From: Rhodovulum sp. P5
GTDB lineage: Bacteria > Pseudomonadota > Alphaproteobacteria > Rhodobacterales > Rhodobacteraceae
Direction: 5' to 3'
Assembly (NCBI RefSeq): GCF_002079305.1
Contig: NZ_CP015039.1
Location: 310,001 to 374,000 of the forward strand
DNA: 64,000 nucleotides
Position numbers and translations under genes: made by a program
The notes under the pieces: generated by a model
Database searches by the model: none
The model's input: only the letters and a program-made list of their open reading frames with translations
What the model was told of the DNA's origin: nothing
Shown: positions 31,012-40,044 of the stretch, piece by piece
Numbering within the stretch: position 1 is the first letter of the stretch
Layout: each line of letters starts with the position of its first letter

Positions 31012-33573
31012 TCAACTGCGCGGTTTCAGGTTCTCCGGATCGTACAGCGGGGCATAGCCGATGCCGGCCACTTCCACCTCATAGACCTCATCGAAATAGG
31101 TCACGTTCAGCTTGCGTCCTTGCTGGCAGTAGTCCCAAGGCAGGTAGGCCAGCGCGATGTTCTTGCCGATGCTCGGGCCAAAGGCGATGGAGGTTGCGTA
31201 GGAACGGCGGCCGAGCGCGTCGATCAGGGTCTCGCCCGTCTCAGGGTCCAGCACCGGCAGCGTGCCGACCGGGTAGCGCGCGACGCCCGTACTGTCGACA
31301 TTGTCGGTCATGACAAGGGTGCACAGCATCGCCGGCTGGTGGTCGCGGGCGCGATACTCCAGATGCTTGTCCTTCCCGCGGAAGTCCGCCTCCTTGACCT
31401 TCGGCCGGGCGAGGTCTGCCTCGTAAAGGTTGTACTGGGTGTGAAGGTCTGCGTTCTGCAAGCGCAGGGATTTTTCCAACCGGCGGGAGTTGGCGTAGGT
31501 TTCCACACCCACGGCCATCACGCCCGCCGCGCGCAACGCGTCCCAAACCGCAAGACCATCTTCATAGCGCATGTGAAGCTCCCACCCCTGCTCACCGACA
31601 TAGGAGATGCGGAAGGCGGTCACGGTCTTGCCAGCAATCTCCACCGGGCGGATCGCGGCGAAGGGGAAGTTCTCCTTGTCCAGCGCATCCGGGTCCGCGA
31701 CGATCTTCTTCAGGTTTTCGCGGGCGTTCGGCCCCCAGATGCCGATAGTCGTGTAATCTTCGGTCACGTCGGTGATGGTGACGTCCAGCCCCCTGTCCTG
31801 CGCCACCCGGCGCATGTAGGTCAGGTCGCGCGGGCCCGCATCTGCCCCGTTCACCAGACGGCAGCGATCCTCCATCCGGAACACGGTGAAATCGGCGCGG
31901 ACATTGCCCTCGTCGTCCAGCATGTGGGTATAGATGCCCTTGCCGACAGTGCCGTCTCCGCCGATCTTCGCGGCGCAAAGCCACTCCATCAGCGCGACGT
32001 GATCCGGCCCCTCGATATCCGTGATGTGGAAATGCGAAAGGTTGATGATCCCGCAATCGGCGCTCATCTCAAGCTGCTCGGCATTGGAGACGCGCCAGAA
32101 ATGGCGGTTGTCCCACTCGTTCTCGCGCAGCGGCACCTGGTCGGCGTATTTCTCCAGCAGGTGCTCGTTGGCGGCGTAGCCGTGGGCGCGTTCCCATCCG
32201 CCAAGTTCCATGAAATAGCCGCCAAGCTCGACCTCTCGGTCGTAGAATGGCGAACGGCGGATGCCGCGGCCCTTGGAGAACGGCTCTCGCGGATGGACCG
32301 GGGGGTTATAGATCTTCTTGGCGGTTTCCCAGCAGCGGTCCTCGATGAACTTCTCTTCCAACTGGAAGTCATTGAACCGCGCATAGTCGATGCCGTGATG
32401 GTCGATCTCTGTCCGGCCATAGGTCATCCAGTCGGCGATCAGCTTGCCCATGCCCGGGCCGTCCTTGACCCAGATCGCCACGGCATACCACAGGCCACGC
32501 AGCTTGCGGCTTTCGCCCATCGACGGGCCGCCATCGGTGGTGGTCTGCAGAAGGCCGTTGAAGGAATGACTTTCGTTGAAGCCCAGTTCCCCAAGGATCG
32601 GGGTCAACTCCATCGCGCGTTCCAGCGGTTCGATCACGTCCTCAAGCACAAGGTCGCGCATCGACGGCCCAAGCCGCGCCTGGCCCTTTTCGAGAATGTC
32701 GCGCGGATGCACCATGCGCGGCTCTTTCTCGTAGTAGTAGCCCCACTCGATCTGGCCGCCCTCGGTCGTCTTGGGATCGCCCGTGTCGCGCAGATAGGCC
32801 GAATTGCCCTGATCGCGCAGCAGCGGTCGCCCGATTTCAAGACCGGTGCCTTCGAACTCGGTATACGGGCCGAAAAAGGTCAGCGGATGGTCGACCGGCA
32901 TAACCGGCAGGTCTTCGCCGGCCATGTCCGCGATCAAACGCCCCCAAAGCCCGGCGCAGACCACGACATGATCGGCCATGATCGTGCCGCGATGGGTTTT
33001 CACGCCCGTGACGCTCCCGTTTTCAGAGATCAGATCCAGTGCCGGGGTGTTGGCAAAGGCACGCAGCTTGCCGGCCTTCTCGGCGGCATCGACCAGCTTG
33101 CCCGCGACGGTCTGCGAGCGGGGCACGACAAGCCCGGCGTCCGGGTCCCACATCGCGCCCTGGATCTGGTCTTCCTCAAGAAGCGGGAACTTTTCCTTGG
33201 CCTCGGCGGCGCTGATGATCCGGACATTGGTGCCAAAGGCCCGACCCGAATCCACCCGGCGGCGCAGTTCGGCCATGCGTTCGTCATCGCCCACGCGGGC
33301 CACTTCCAGACCGCCGATGCGGCTGTAATGGCCCATCTTCTCGTAGAAATCCATCGAGTACATGGTCGTCCAGCAGGACAGCAGGTCATGGCTGGTCGCA
33401 TAGCAGAAGTCCGACGCATGGGCGGTGGAGCCGATATCGGTGGGAATGCCCGACTTGTCGATGCCGACGATGTCGTCCCAGCCATTTTCGATCAGGTGAT
33501 GGGCGACCGAGGCGCCGACGATCCCGCCAAGACCGACGATGACGACCTTGGCCTTTTCCGGAAATGCGGACAT
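31012..33573 (-). CDS. FAD-dependent oxidoreductase-GcvT fusion, probable dimethylglycine dehydrogenase
   Basis: An 853-residue protein. The N-terminal half is a DAO-type flavoprotein (KVVIVGLGGIVGASVAHHLI; GSTAHASDF with the likely FAD-linked His). The second half is a GcvT-type folate-binding domain (WGPNARENLKKIVADPDALD; ISYVGEQGWELHMRYEDG). This architecture belongs to dimethylglycine/sarcosine dehydrogenases, which pass methyl groups to tetrahydrofolate. Because soxBDAG is nearby, dimethylglycine is the likelier substrate. The start MSAFPEKAKV at 33573 has an AGGA site 9 bases upstream; earlier frame extension is rejected. It is followed upstream by purU on the same strand. Confidence 0.82.
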   Translation of the reverse strand: MSAFPEKAKVVIVGLGGIVGASVAHHLIENGWDDIVGIDKSGIPTDIGSTAHASDFCYATSHDLLSCWTTMYSMDFYEKMGHYSRIGGLEVARVGDDERMAELRRRVDSGRAFGTNVRIISAAEAKEKFPLLEEDQIQGAMWDPDAGLVVPRSQTVAGKLVDAAEKAGKLRAFANTPALDLISENGSVTGVKTHRGTIMADHVVVCAGLWGRLIADMAGEDLPVMPVDHPLTFFGPYTEFEGTGLEIGRPLLRDQGNSAYLRDTGDPKTTEGGQIEWGYYYEKEPRMVHPRDILEKGQARLGPSMRDLVLEDVIEPLERAMELTPILGELGFNESHSFNGLLQTTTDGGPSMGESRKLRGLWYAVAIWVKDGPGMGKLIADWMTYGRTEIDHHGIDYARFNDFQLEEKFIEDRCWETAKKIYNPPVHPREPFSKGRGIRRSPFYDREVELGGYFMELGGWERAHGYAANEHLLEKYADQVPLRENEWDNRHFWRVSNAEQLEMSADCGIINLSHFHITDIEGPDHVALMEWLCAAKIGGDGTVGKGIYTHMLDDEGNVRADFTVFRMEDRCRLVNGADAGPRDLTYMRRVAQDRGLDVTITDVTEDYTTIGIWGPNARENLKKIVADPDALDKENFPFAAIRPVEIAGKTVTAFRISYVGEQGWELHMRYEDGLAVWDALRAAGVMAVGVETYANSRRLEKSLRLQNADLHTQYNLYEADLARPKVKEADFRGKDKHLEYRARDHQPAMLCTLVMTDNVDSTGVARYPVGTLPVLDPETGETLIDALGRRSYATSIAFGPSIGKNIALAYLPWDYCQQGRKLNVTYFDEVYEVEVAGIGYAPLYDPENLKPRS

Positions 33574-33637
33574 GACTCTCATTCCTTCCTTGCGGGACAC
33601 CCGGGCGCGCGGCGCACCGGGATAGGTGACTTCTGTA

Positions 33638-34495
33638 TCACGGGTTGAACACAACGGTGCGGTGATCGTTGAGCATCACCCGTCCTTCGAGATGGTATTT
33701 GACGGCACGGGCCAGCACACGCGACTCGATATCCCGCCCGGTCGCGACGAAATCGTCGGCGGACATGGCATGGGTCACCCGTTCGGTTTCCTGTTCGATG
33801 ATCGGGCCTTCGTCCAGGTCGGGGGTCACGTAGTGCGCGGTCGCCCCGATCAGCTTCACCCCCCGTTCATGCGCCTGATGATAGGGCTTTGCGCCCTTGA
33901 AGGACGGCAGGAACGAGTGGTGAATGTTGATGATCATGCCGTAGAGCATGGTCGACAACTCATTGGTCAGGACCTGCATATATCGGGCAAGGACCACCAG
34001 TTCGGCCTTCGTCTCCTTGACCAGATCGACCAGTTTCGCCTCCTGCTCGGCCTTGTTTTCCTTTGTCACAGGCCAGTGGTGGAATGGGATGCCCTCCTGC
34101 TCTGCGATCTTGCGGGCATCTTCGTGGTTGGAGACGATCGCCGCAACCTCGGCATCCAGCCAGCCCACCTTGATCTGGTACAGAAGATGCAGCAATGCGT
34201 GATCGAACTTCGACACCATGATGATGATCTTCGGGCGCCGGTCCATGTCCTCTATCCCCAGTTTCATGGAAAAGCGTTCGACGGCGGGCTTGAGGGCAAG
34301 TTCCACAGCCGCCTTGTCAAGGTCTTCTGGCGCCCTGAACGCAAGCCGCAGGAAGAACTTGTTCGTCTGCCGATCCCAGAACTGGTTGGATTCGATGATA
34401 TTGGCGTTCCGTGAGGCCAACGCCGTGGTCACGGTGGACACGATGCAGGGACGGTCGTCGCAGGCAATGCGCAAGATGTAGGAAGTATCGCTCAT
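33638..34495 (-). CDS. purU: Formyltetrahydrofolate deformylase
   Basis: A 285-residue enzyme: N-terminal ACT domain (ILRIACDDRPCIVSTVTTAL, residues about 7-80) and C-terminal formyltransferase-fold domain (IIIMVSKFDHALLHLLYQIK; NIHHSFLPSFKGAKPYHQAH; GATAHYVTPDLDEGPIIEQE with the catalytic Asp/His). It hydrolyses 10-formyl-THF to formate and THF. Placement beside the dehydrogenase suits recycling of folate loaded by betaine demethylation. Confidence 0.95.
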   Translation of the reverse strand: MSDTSYILRIACDDRPCIVSTVTTALASRNANIIESNQFWDRQTNKFFLRLAFRAPEDLDKAAVELALKPAVERFSMKLGIEDMDRRPKIIIMVSKFDHALLHLLYQIKVGWLDAEVAAIVSNHEDARKIAEQEGIPFHHWPVTKENKAEQEAKLVDLVKETKAELVVLARYMQVLTNELSTMLYGMIINIHHSFLPSFKGAKPYHQAHERGVKLIGATAHYVTPDLDEGPIIEQETERVTHAMSADDFVATGRDIESRVLARAVKYHLEGRVMLNDHRTVVFNP

Positions 34496-34889
34496 GCTCG
34501 GGTGCCCTGATCAAGGGCGCAGGTCCGACCGGGGGCGCGAGACAACGTCTGAAAGAAGATGATACTGTCTGGCACGTCTGTTGTCGGCATCGCGGTCCCT
34601 CACTCTTGCGGGGCACTGCCCCGGGTCTTTCTGGGGGCCATCGCGGGGCCCGGCTTTCCTCGCCCGCCCCGGAAACGGGGTTCCGGACGGTCTGACGCCC
34701 ACGCGTGATGGCGCAGGCTGTGCGATATGCGCGGATCTTTGGACATGAACACGCCCTTAGACAGCGCATCCGATTTCCGTCGGCACGGCGTACAAGCTGA
34801 CAATTTTTGCGCCGATAGACAGAATGTTTGCGTCAAAACGGGATTATCGCTACGACGCTTCTTATTTCTATTTCATGTCAAGGTAGGCG
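34496..34889. promoter_or_regulatory. Divergent intergenic region between purU and the GbdR-like regulator
   Basis: 394 bases without a gene. The half next to the regulator is AT-richer than its surroundings (about 34795-34875), as expected for a promoter. No clear operator was recognised by eye; sites for the adjacent regulator would be expected here. Confidence 0.4.
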
Positions 34890-35936
34890 ATGACTGCGAA
34901 GTTCGACCCGTCACAAGCCGGAAAGCCGCGGGCGACCCCGCTGCGCGCGATGAAACCAAGGGCCGAGGGTCCGCGGCTGACGGTCGGCTTCATTCTCGCC
35001 CGGCGGTTCACGCTGTGTGCCTTTGCCAATTTCGTGGATGTTCTGCGGCTCGCGGCCGATGAGGGCGACCGAAGCCGACCGATCCTGTGCACATGGACGG
35101 TCCTGTCGGACACGATGGATCCGGTCCCCTCCAGCAGCGGAGTGACGATCCAGCCCAAGGAGCGGCTGGGCGATCCTAGGCGGTTCGACTATATCGTTGT
35201 GGTCGGCGGCCTGATGGATGAAACGCCCGCACTTGGTCCGGCCTATCATCGGTTCCTGCAGAATGCGGCAGAGGCCGGCGTTCCGCTGATCGGTGTCTGC
35301 ACGGGCGCGTTCTTCTTGCACCGCGCCGGGCTGATGGACGGATACAGATGCTGTGTCAGCTGGTTCCACCATTCCGATTTCCTGGAACAGTTCGACGGGC
35401 TCGACCCGGTCGCCGACCAGATCTTCGTGGTCGACCGTGACCGTCTGACCTGTTCCGGCGGCGCGAGTTCGGCGCATCTGGCGGCCTATCTCGTCGACAA
35501 GCATGTCGGGCGCGCCCAAGCCAGCAAGAGCCTGCATATCATGATCATCGACGACGCCTTGCAGGCCGAGAAACCGCAACCCGGCATTCCGCTGGATCTG
35601 AAAACGCAGGATCCAATCGTCCAGCGTGCCCTGCTGATCATGCAGCAGCATATCGACACGACAATCACCATGCAGGAAATCGCGCAGCGGATGGGCCACA
35701 GCAAGCGTCAGATCGAACGCCATTTTCGCCTGGCGCTCAACACCTCGCCGCAGGCGGCCTTTCTCAACATGCGGCTTGAACTGGCGCGACACCTGATCCG
35801 GAAAAGCCAGAAATCGATCGCCCAGATCGCGGTGGATTGCGGATTTTGCGATTCATCGCATTTGAGTCGCATGTTCCGACGCCAGTTCGGTGATACACCG
35901 CAGGCCTATCGTGGGTCGGCCACGCCTGACGACTGA
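34890..35936 (+). CDS. GlxA/GbdR-type AraC-family transcriptional regulator
   Basis: A 348-residue protein with an N-terminal DJ-1/PfpI-like glutamine-amidotransferase domain (FDYIVVVGGLMDETPALGPA; VPLIGVCTGAFFLHRAGLMD, residues about 90-150) and a C-terminal AraC DNA-binding domain with two helix-turn-helix units (ITMQEIAQRMGHSKRQIERH; IAQIAVDCGFCDSSHLSRMF). GbdR, which activates glycine-betaine and dimethylglycine catabolism in other Proteobacteria, has this architecture. Gene context supports such a role, but arginine- or carnitine-responsive relatives share the fold. Confidence 0.85.
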   Translation: MTAKFDPSQAGKPRATPLRAMKPRAEGPRLTVGFILARRFTLCAFANFVDVLRLAADEGDRSRPILCTWTVLSDTMDPVPSSSGVTIQPKERLGDPRRFDYIVVVGGLMDETPALGPAYHRFLQNAAEAGVPLIGVCTGAFFLHRAGLMDGYRCCVSWFHHSDFLEQFDGLDPVADQIFVVDRDRLTCSGGASSAHLAAYLVDKHVGRAQASKSLHIMIIDDALQAEKPQPGIPLDLKTQDPIVQRALLIMQQHIDTTITMQEIAQRMGHSKRQIERHFRLALNTSPQAAFLNMRLELARHLIRKSQKSIAQIAVDCGFCDSSHLSRMFRRQFGDTPQAYRGSATPDD

Positions 35937-36171
35937 AATGCTGTCGCAAATTGCCGCGCAATTAGACCGCCGCCAGGCCGCCTTGCACAAACCCTAAGCA
36001 TCCCAATAACAACTGCCCGAGCAATGTGCGCAGTGGCGCAAAACTTCTACGGTTTGGGCGCATATATACTGCCGGGAAGGCCCCCGAACTCTCATTAGTC
36101 CGCGAATTATCAATCTCGTCCGGTGCCGAACGGTGACGCGACGGGGTGACAGGAAACGCGGGAGAGATCGG

Positions 36172-37275
36172 GTGATTGAGGCAAGGCAAGGCGATGCGTT
36201 CGTGTCCTTCGAACACGTGCAGAAGAGCTACGATGGCGAGACGCTCGTTGTAAAAGACCTCAATCTTCAGCTTTCCAAGGGTGAGTTTCTGACCATGCTT
36301 GGGCCGTCGGGCAGCGGCAAGACCACCTGCCTGATGATGCTGGCCGGGTTCGAGACCGCGACCCATGGCGAAATCCGGCTCGACGGGCGCCCGATCAACC
36401 AGGTGCCGCCGGACAAACGCGGGATCGGCATGGTGTTTCAGAACTATGCCCTCTTCCCGCATATGACCGTGGGCGAGAACCTGTCCTTTCCGCTGGAAGT
36501 CCGCGGCATGGGCAAAAGCGACCGCGAAGACAAGATCGTGCGGGCGCTCGACATGGTGCAGATGCGCGGCTTTGCCAATCGCCGCCCGGCACAGCTTTCG
36601 GGCGGTCAGCAGCAACGGGTCGCTCTGGCACGCGCGCTGGTCTTCGACCCCAAGCTGGTGCTGATGGACGAACCGCTTGGCGCGCTCGACAAGCAGTTGC
36701 GCGAGCATATGCAGTTCGAGATCAAGCACCTGCACGAAACGCTTGGCATCACGGTCGTCTACGTCACCCACGACCAGGGCGAGGCGCTGACCATGTCGGA
36801 TCGCGTCGCGGTGTTCAATGACGGACGCATTCAACAGCTTGCCCCGCCCGCAGAGCTTTACGAACGCCCGCAGAACAGTTTCGTGGCCGGTTTCATCGGT
36901 GAAAACAACAAGCTGCCCGGCGTGATCGAAGAGTTGAACGGCGATCGCGCGCTGGTCCGGCTGCATGATGGCGAGGTGATCGACGCGACCTCGGTGAATA
37001 TCCGCGCCAAGGGTGAAAAGACCCTGGTGTCGATCCGCCCCGAACGTGTGGAATTCCGCCCCGACGCGATCCCGGCCGGGGCCCATACGGTCGACGCCGA
37101 GGTGCTGGAAGTCATCTATATGGGCGACATCCTGCGTACCCGCATGCGCGTTGCCGGCTCCGACGACTTCATCGTCAAGTGCCGCAACACCATCGACCAG
37201 ATGCAACTGACCCAGGGCCAGCATATCCGCATCGGGTGGAATCCGCTCGATGCACGCGCGCTCGACCTTGTCTGA
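36172..37275 (+). CDS. ABC transporter ATP-binding protein, PotA-like
   Basis: A 367-residue ATPase: Walker A GPSGSGKTTCLMMLAG, Q-loop FQNYALFPHMTVGENL, signature LSGGQQQRVALARAL, Walker B LVLMDEPLGALD, H-loop THDQGEAL, then a C-terminal TOBE domain from about residue 270. It resembles polyamine/opine importers. GTG 36172 (VIEARQGDAF) is the start because GGAGAG lies 6 bases upstream. The next gene, the binding protein, is cut by an IS21 element after 29 codons and no permease genes remain, so the importer is non-functional unless other loci supply parts. Confidence 0.9.
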   Translation: MIEARQGDAFVSFEHVQKSYDGETLVVKDLNLQLSKGEFLTMLGPSGSGKTTCLMMLAGFETATHGEIRLDGRPINQVPPDKRGIGMVFQNYALFPHMTVGENLSFPLEVRGMGKSDREDKIVRALDMVQMRGFANRRPAQLSGGQQQRVALARALVFDPKLVLMDEPLGALDKQLREHMQFEIKHLHETLGITVVYVTHDQGEALTMSDRVAVFNDGRIQQLAPPAELYERPQNSFVAGFIGENNKLPGVIEELNGDRALVRLHDGEVIDATSVNIRAKGEKTLVSIRPERVEFRPDAIPAGAHTVDAEVLEVIYMGDILRTRMRVAGSDDFIVKCRNTIDQMQLTQGQHIRIGWNPLDARALDLV

Positions 37276-37354
37276 GAACCGCGCCGAACGCCCCGGACCT
37301 GCACGGCCGGGACATTCCCGATCTGCCCTCCTTAACGAGAGAATGGAGAGACTA

Positions 37355-37440
37355 GTGAAACGACAGACCCTTCTTGCCCTCACCACGGCGCTTGGCGGCT
37401 TTGCCCTGCCCGCGCTGGCCGACGATATCACGGTCATGAG
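37355..37440 (+). pseudogene. 5' fragment of an ABC transporter substrate-binding protein gene
   Basis: GTG 37355, after a weak GAGAG site, encodes a typical Sec signal peptide (VKRQTLLALTTALGGFALPA) and the first mature residues LADDITVMS. The frame then enters the IS21 end at 37441 and stops in it at 37522. The rest of the gene and the expected permease genes are not found on the far side of the IS element, which shows deletion rather than simple interruption. Confidence 0.8.
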
Positions 37441-37806
37441 TGTCAATCGGCATTGGATCGTGACCCCCTATCGGCGCCGAAAATTGACCCCCTTGGAGCT
37501 GAGCTGGCCCGGCGCTGCGTAGTCCCCATGTAACGCAGCGGCGGCGGGCCAGCGTGGTGGGCCATTTCGCTATGCTCGGTTCTTGAAGCGCCAGCTTTCG
37601 TTTCCGGTCTCGACGATCTCGCAGTGGTGGGTCAGGCGGTCGAGCAGAGCGGTGGTCATCTTCGCGTCGCCGAAGACGGTGGGCCATTCGCCGAACGCGA
37701 GGTTGGTTGTCACGATGATCGAGGTCCGCTCGTAGAGCTTGCTGATCAGGTGGAACAGGAGCTGGCCGCCGGTCTGGGCGAAGGGGAGATAGCCGAGTTC
37801 GTCCAG

Positions 37807-37849
37807 GAGTGAGCCATCGCGTCGCCATGCGTTCGAGACCGATGGCGAA
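37807..37849 (-). repeat. Palindromic insert 8 (in istB)
   Basis: 43 bases replace about 6 expected between SRLDL and LDELG codons of istB. Minus strand contains GCCATCGGTCTCGAACGCAT then GGCGACGCGATGGCTC. It is the close relative of insert 5 in reverse orientation. Arms GCCATCG/CGATGGC pair where insert 5 has GCCATTG/CAATGGC, so the pairing is kept by compensatory change. Confidence 0.75.
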
Positions 37850-38176
37850 CAAGTCCAGACGAGAGATCAGGTCCGCTGTCCGGCCCTGTCGTTCGGCCCG
37901 GGCTTCGGCGTCGAGCTTGTTCACCAGATCGACGACGTTGAAGAACCGGCCCCGGCGGCCGCGTCGGATACAGGCGCGTGCAATGCCGACCGCGAGATGG
38001 GTCTTTCCTGTGCCGGTGCCGCCGATCAGCACGAGGTTGCGTTGATGATCGAGGAAGTCTCCGGCGGCGAGATCACGGATCAGGGTCTCGTTGACCTCGG
38101 CGGTCTCGAAGTCGAACTCGTCGATTTCCTTGGCCAGCGGCAGCTTGGCGATGGTCATCTGGTATTTGATCGAGCG

Positions 38177-38221
38177 CGCGCTCGCCATTGTTCTTGAACC
38201 AATGGCGCTCAATGGCTCGCT
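38177..38221 (-). repeat. Palindromic insert 7 (in istB)
   Basis: 45 bases stand where about 9 are expected (KQA codons of ISEKQARSIKYQ). The loop GCCATTGGTTCAA is flanked by arms with CCATTG / CAATGG pairing. The net 36 bases keep the istB frame, giving SESEPLSAIGSRTMASARSI. The 22-base core is identical to insert 2. Confidence 0.8.
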
Positions 38222-38284
38222 CTCACTGATCTCGGCGGTCAGGAGGTCGCCAATGATCTGATGCGGCTCGTGCTGTCGCTTGAC

Positions 38285-38315
38285 CGTCACGCTGGAAGCG
38301 TGCCTCCGGCGCGAC
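38285..38315 (-). repeat. Palindromic insert 6 (near istB start)
   Basis: About 31 bases stand where 6 are expected between EIIA and VKRQHEP codons. It contains an imperfect 22-base palindrome, CGCCGGAGGC then ACGCTTCCAGCG, unrelated in sequence to the GGTTCRA-loop inserts. Confidence 0.6.
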
Positions 38316-38709
38316 GGCGATGATCTCGTCGTAGGCTGTCCTCATGCCGTAAAGCTTCAGTTGGCCCATGGCGGCCAGCACCTGTGATCGTTCCATTCGT
38401 TGTTCTCCTGAGACTGTCATAGCGATCGCAATTGGCGGCAGGCTCGCAGGCCAGCTTCAGCGCATCCGGCGTCGTGATTGTCAGCGGCGGTGGCGGTTCG
38501 CGGTGACGGGCCAGGCTGTTCAGCACCACCCCTGCGGAGTGGACATTGTGAGACAGGGCCTCGGCGCAGGCGGCTTCGACAGCTTCCAGCCCATCGGTGA
38601 GCACGGCACCGAGGATATCGACCATTTGCCGGTCGCCGCCGGGCTGACGTTCGAGCTTGCGCTGCACACGGCGCAGGGCTGGCGGCAGGTCCCAGTCCTT
38701 GAAGGGCGC

Positions 38710-38752
38710 GTTCGCCATTGGTCTCGAACACATGGCGACACAATGGCTCACT
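38710..38752 (+). repeat. Palindromic insert 5 (in istA 3' part)
   Basis: 43 bases replace the NG codons of GALRNGAPFKDWD. + strand: GTTCGCCATTGGTCTCGAAC followed by ACATGGCGACACAATGGCTC. Pairings TCGCCAT/ATGGCGA and GCCATTG/CAATGGC are possible as alternatives. Same element as insert 8 with paired T-to-C and A-to-G changes. Confidence 0.75.
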
Positions 38753-38962
38753 GCGCAAGGCGCCTGGCTTGCGCGCCAGAACCGGGATGTAATGGAGTGG
38801 ATCGTAGATCGTCTTGCCGCGACCGAAAGTCCGTTCATGCCGCCCCACGACCTGACCGTCCTGCCAGCATTCCAGGCGATCGGCATAGGCGCGGATCTCG
38901 ACGGGCCGCCCGACCGCGCGGGCATCGACCGAGTAGCGGTTCTTGTCGAACCGCACGAGGCA

Positions 38963-39027
38963 GGGTGAAGGGTGTCTCGGAATTGGTCCGGTGGACCAAT
39001 TCAGCCCTGAACGGGCGGAGCCCCGGA
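38963..39027. repeat. Palindromic insert 4 (in istA), with a perfect 23-base palindrome
   Basis: 65 bases separate AVSK from CLVRFDKN codons where one codon is expected. It holds a perfect hairpin: GAATTGGTCC (38980-38989), GGT, GGACCAATTC (38993-39002). A stop it introduces (39001-39003) ends the main istA frame. Confidence 0.7.
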
Positions 39028-39300
39028 CTTGGATACCGCGGCCGGGACGGCGTGGAATCCATCGAACGCACCGACATAGGGCACCAGGCTCGACCGTTCC
39101 TCTTCGAACACTTCCCAGATCGTCTTGTCCGGATTGTCGGGGTGTCGGTTCGCCTTGGCATAGGCGATGCATCGGTTCTCAAGCCAGGCGTTCAACTCGG
39201 CAAAGGATTTGAACTTCGGCCGCGGCACGAAGAACCGCCGCCGGAGCACACCCACCTGGTTCTCGACCTGGCCCTTCTCCCAACCCGACGCCGGGGTGCA

Positions 39301-39343
39301 GGGCCGTTCATTGAGGCGCCATTGGTTCAAGCCCAGTGGACGG
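39301..39343 (+). repeat. Palindromic insert 3 (in istA)
   Basis: 43 bases stand where 6 are expected between LVEP and CTPASGWEKG codons. On the + strand the loop GCCATTGGTTCAA sits between CCGTTCATTGAGGC and GCCCAGTGGACGG; the arms pair with two G.T wobbles and one bulge. Net about +37, which restores the frame lost at insert 2. Confidence 0.75.
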
Positions 39344-39433
39344 CGGCTCGACGAGGTAATGCCCGCACATCTGCTGGAAACGGCGATTATAGGCCCGATC
39401 CTTGCCGACAAAGATCGTGTCCACGGCTGTCTT

Positions 39434-39477
39434 CGCTCGACCATTGTTCTTGAACCAATGGCGAACAAGGTCTCGCT
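39434..39477 (-). repeat. Palindromic insert 2 (in istA)
   Basis: 44 bases replace the NM codons of GIYDNMKTAVDTIFVGKDRA. Minus strand: GACCTTGTTC, loop GCCATTGGTTCAA, GAACAATGGTC; a 10-base arm pairs with an 11-base arm with one bulge. Net about +38, frameshifting. Confidence 0.8.
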
Positions 39478-40044
39478 GTCGTAGATGCCCCGCGCGCAGG
39501 CGCCGCCGAAGAAGGCGAACGCGCTGTCATGCGCGTCGAACACCATCTCCTGGGTCTCTCTGGGATAGGCCCGCACGAACGGCATCCGGCTGTGACACAG
39601 GCGGACATGGGCCACCTTGACCGTTACGGTCACGCCATCAAGGATCACGATCTCATGGCTCCAGTCGAACTGGTAGGCCTCGCCCGGATCGAAGCTCAGC
39701 GGCACATAAGCGCTTGCCGACGCCTCCTGTGTCGCCTTCGTCCAACTGGACGCATATCGGCGCACGGCGTCATAGCTGCCGTCATAGCCTCGGTTGCGCA
39801 GTTCCTCGTAGATCCGGATCAGCGTCAGCCGTTCGCGCTTCGGTCGGCGCGCATTCTCGGCCAGAAGTTCGTCCAGATCCGATCGCCAGGGGTCGATCTT
39901 CGGTCGGGGCTGCGTCGTGCGATCATAGGTAAACCCGGTTGCCCCCGATCTGATGACTTTGCGCACCGTGTTCCGAGACACCCGCAACTCACGGCAGATC
40001 TGCTTGATCGACTTGCCTTCAACGAAATGCGCCCGCCTGATCTT

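Larger units (their letters stand above)
37570..38396 (-). pseudogene. istB: istB, IS21 ATP-binding helper of transposition (disrupted)
   Basis: Starts MERSQVLAAMGQLKLYGMRT at 38396 behind an AGGAGA site and ends ...[14 protein letters not shown] at 37570. It is an AAA+ ATPase with Walker A VLIGGTGTGKTHLAVGIAR. Three inserts interrupt it: one after EIIA (frameshifting), one after AEISE (36 bases net, in frame) and one after SRLDL (frameshifting). It cannot give a full protein. Confidence 0.85.

Noticed and set aside
31120..33648. An 842-codon + strand frame opposite the FAD-GcvT dehydrogenase
   Set aside because: Antisense shadow of a well-recognised gene.
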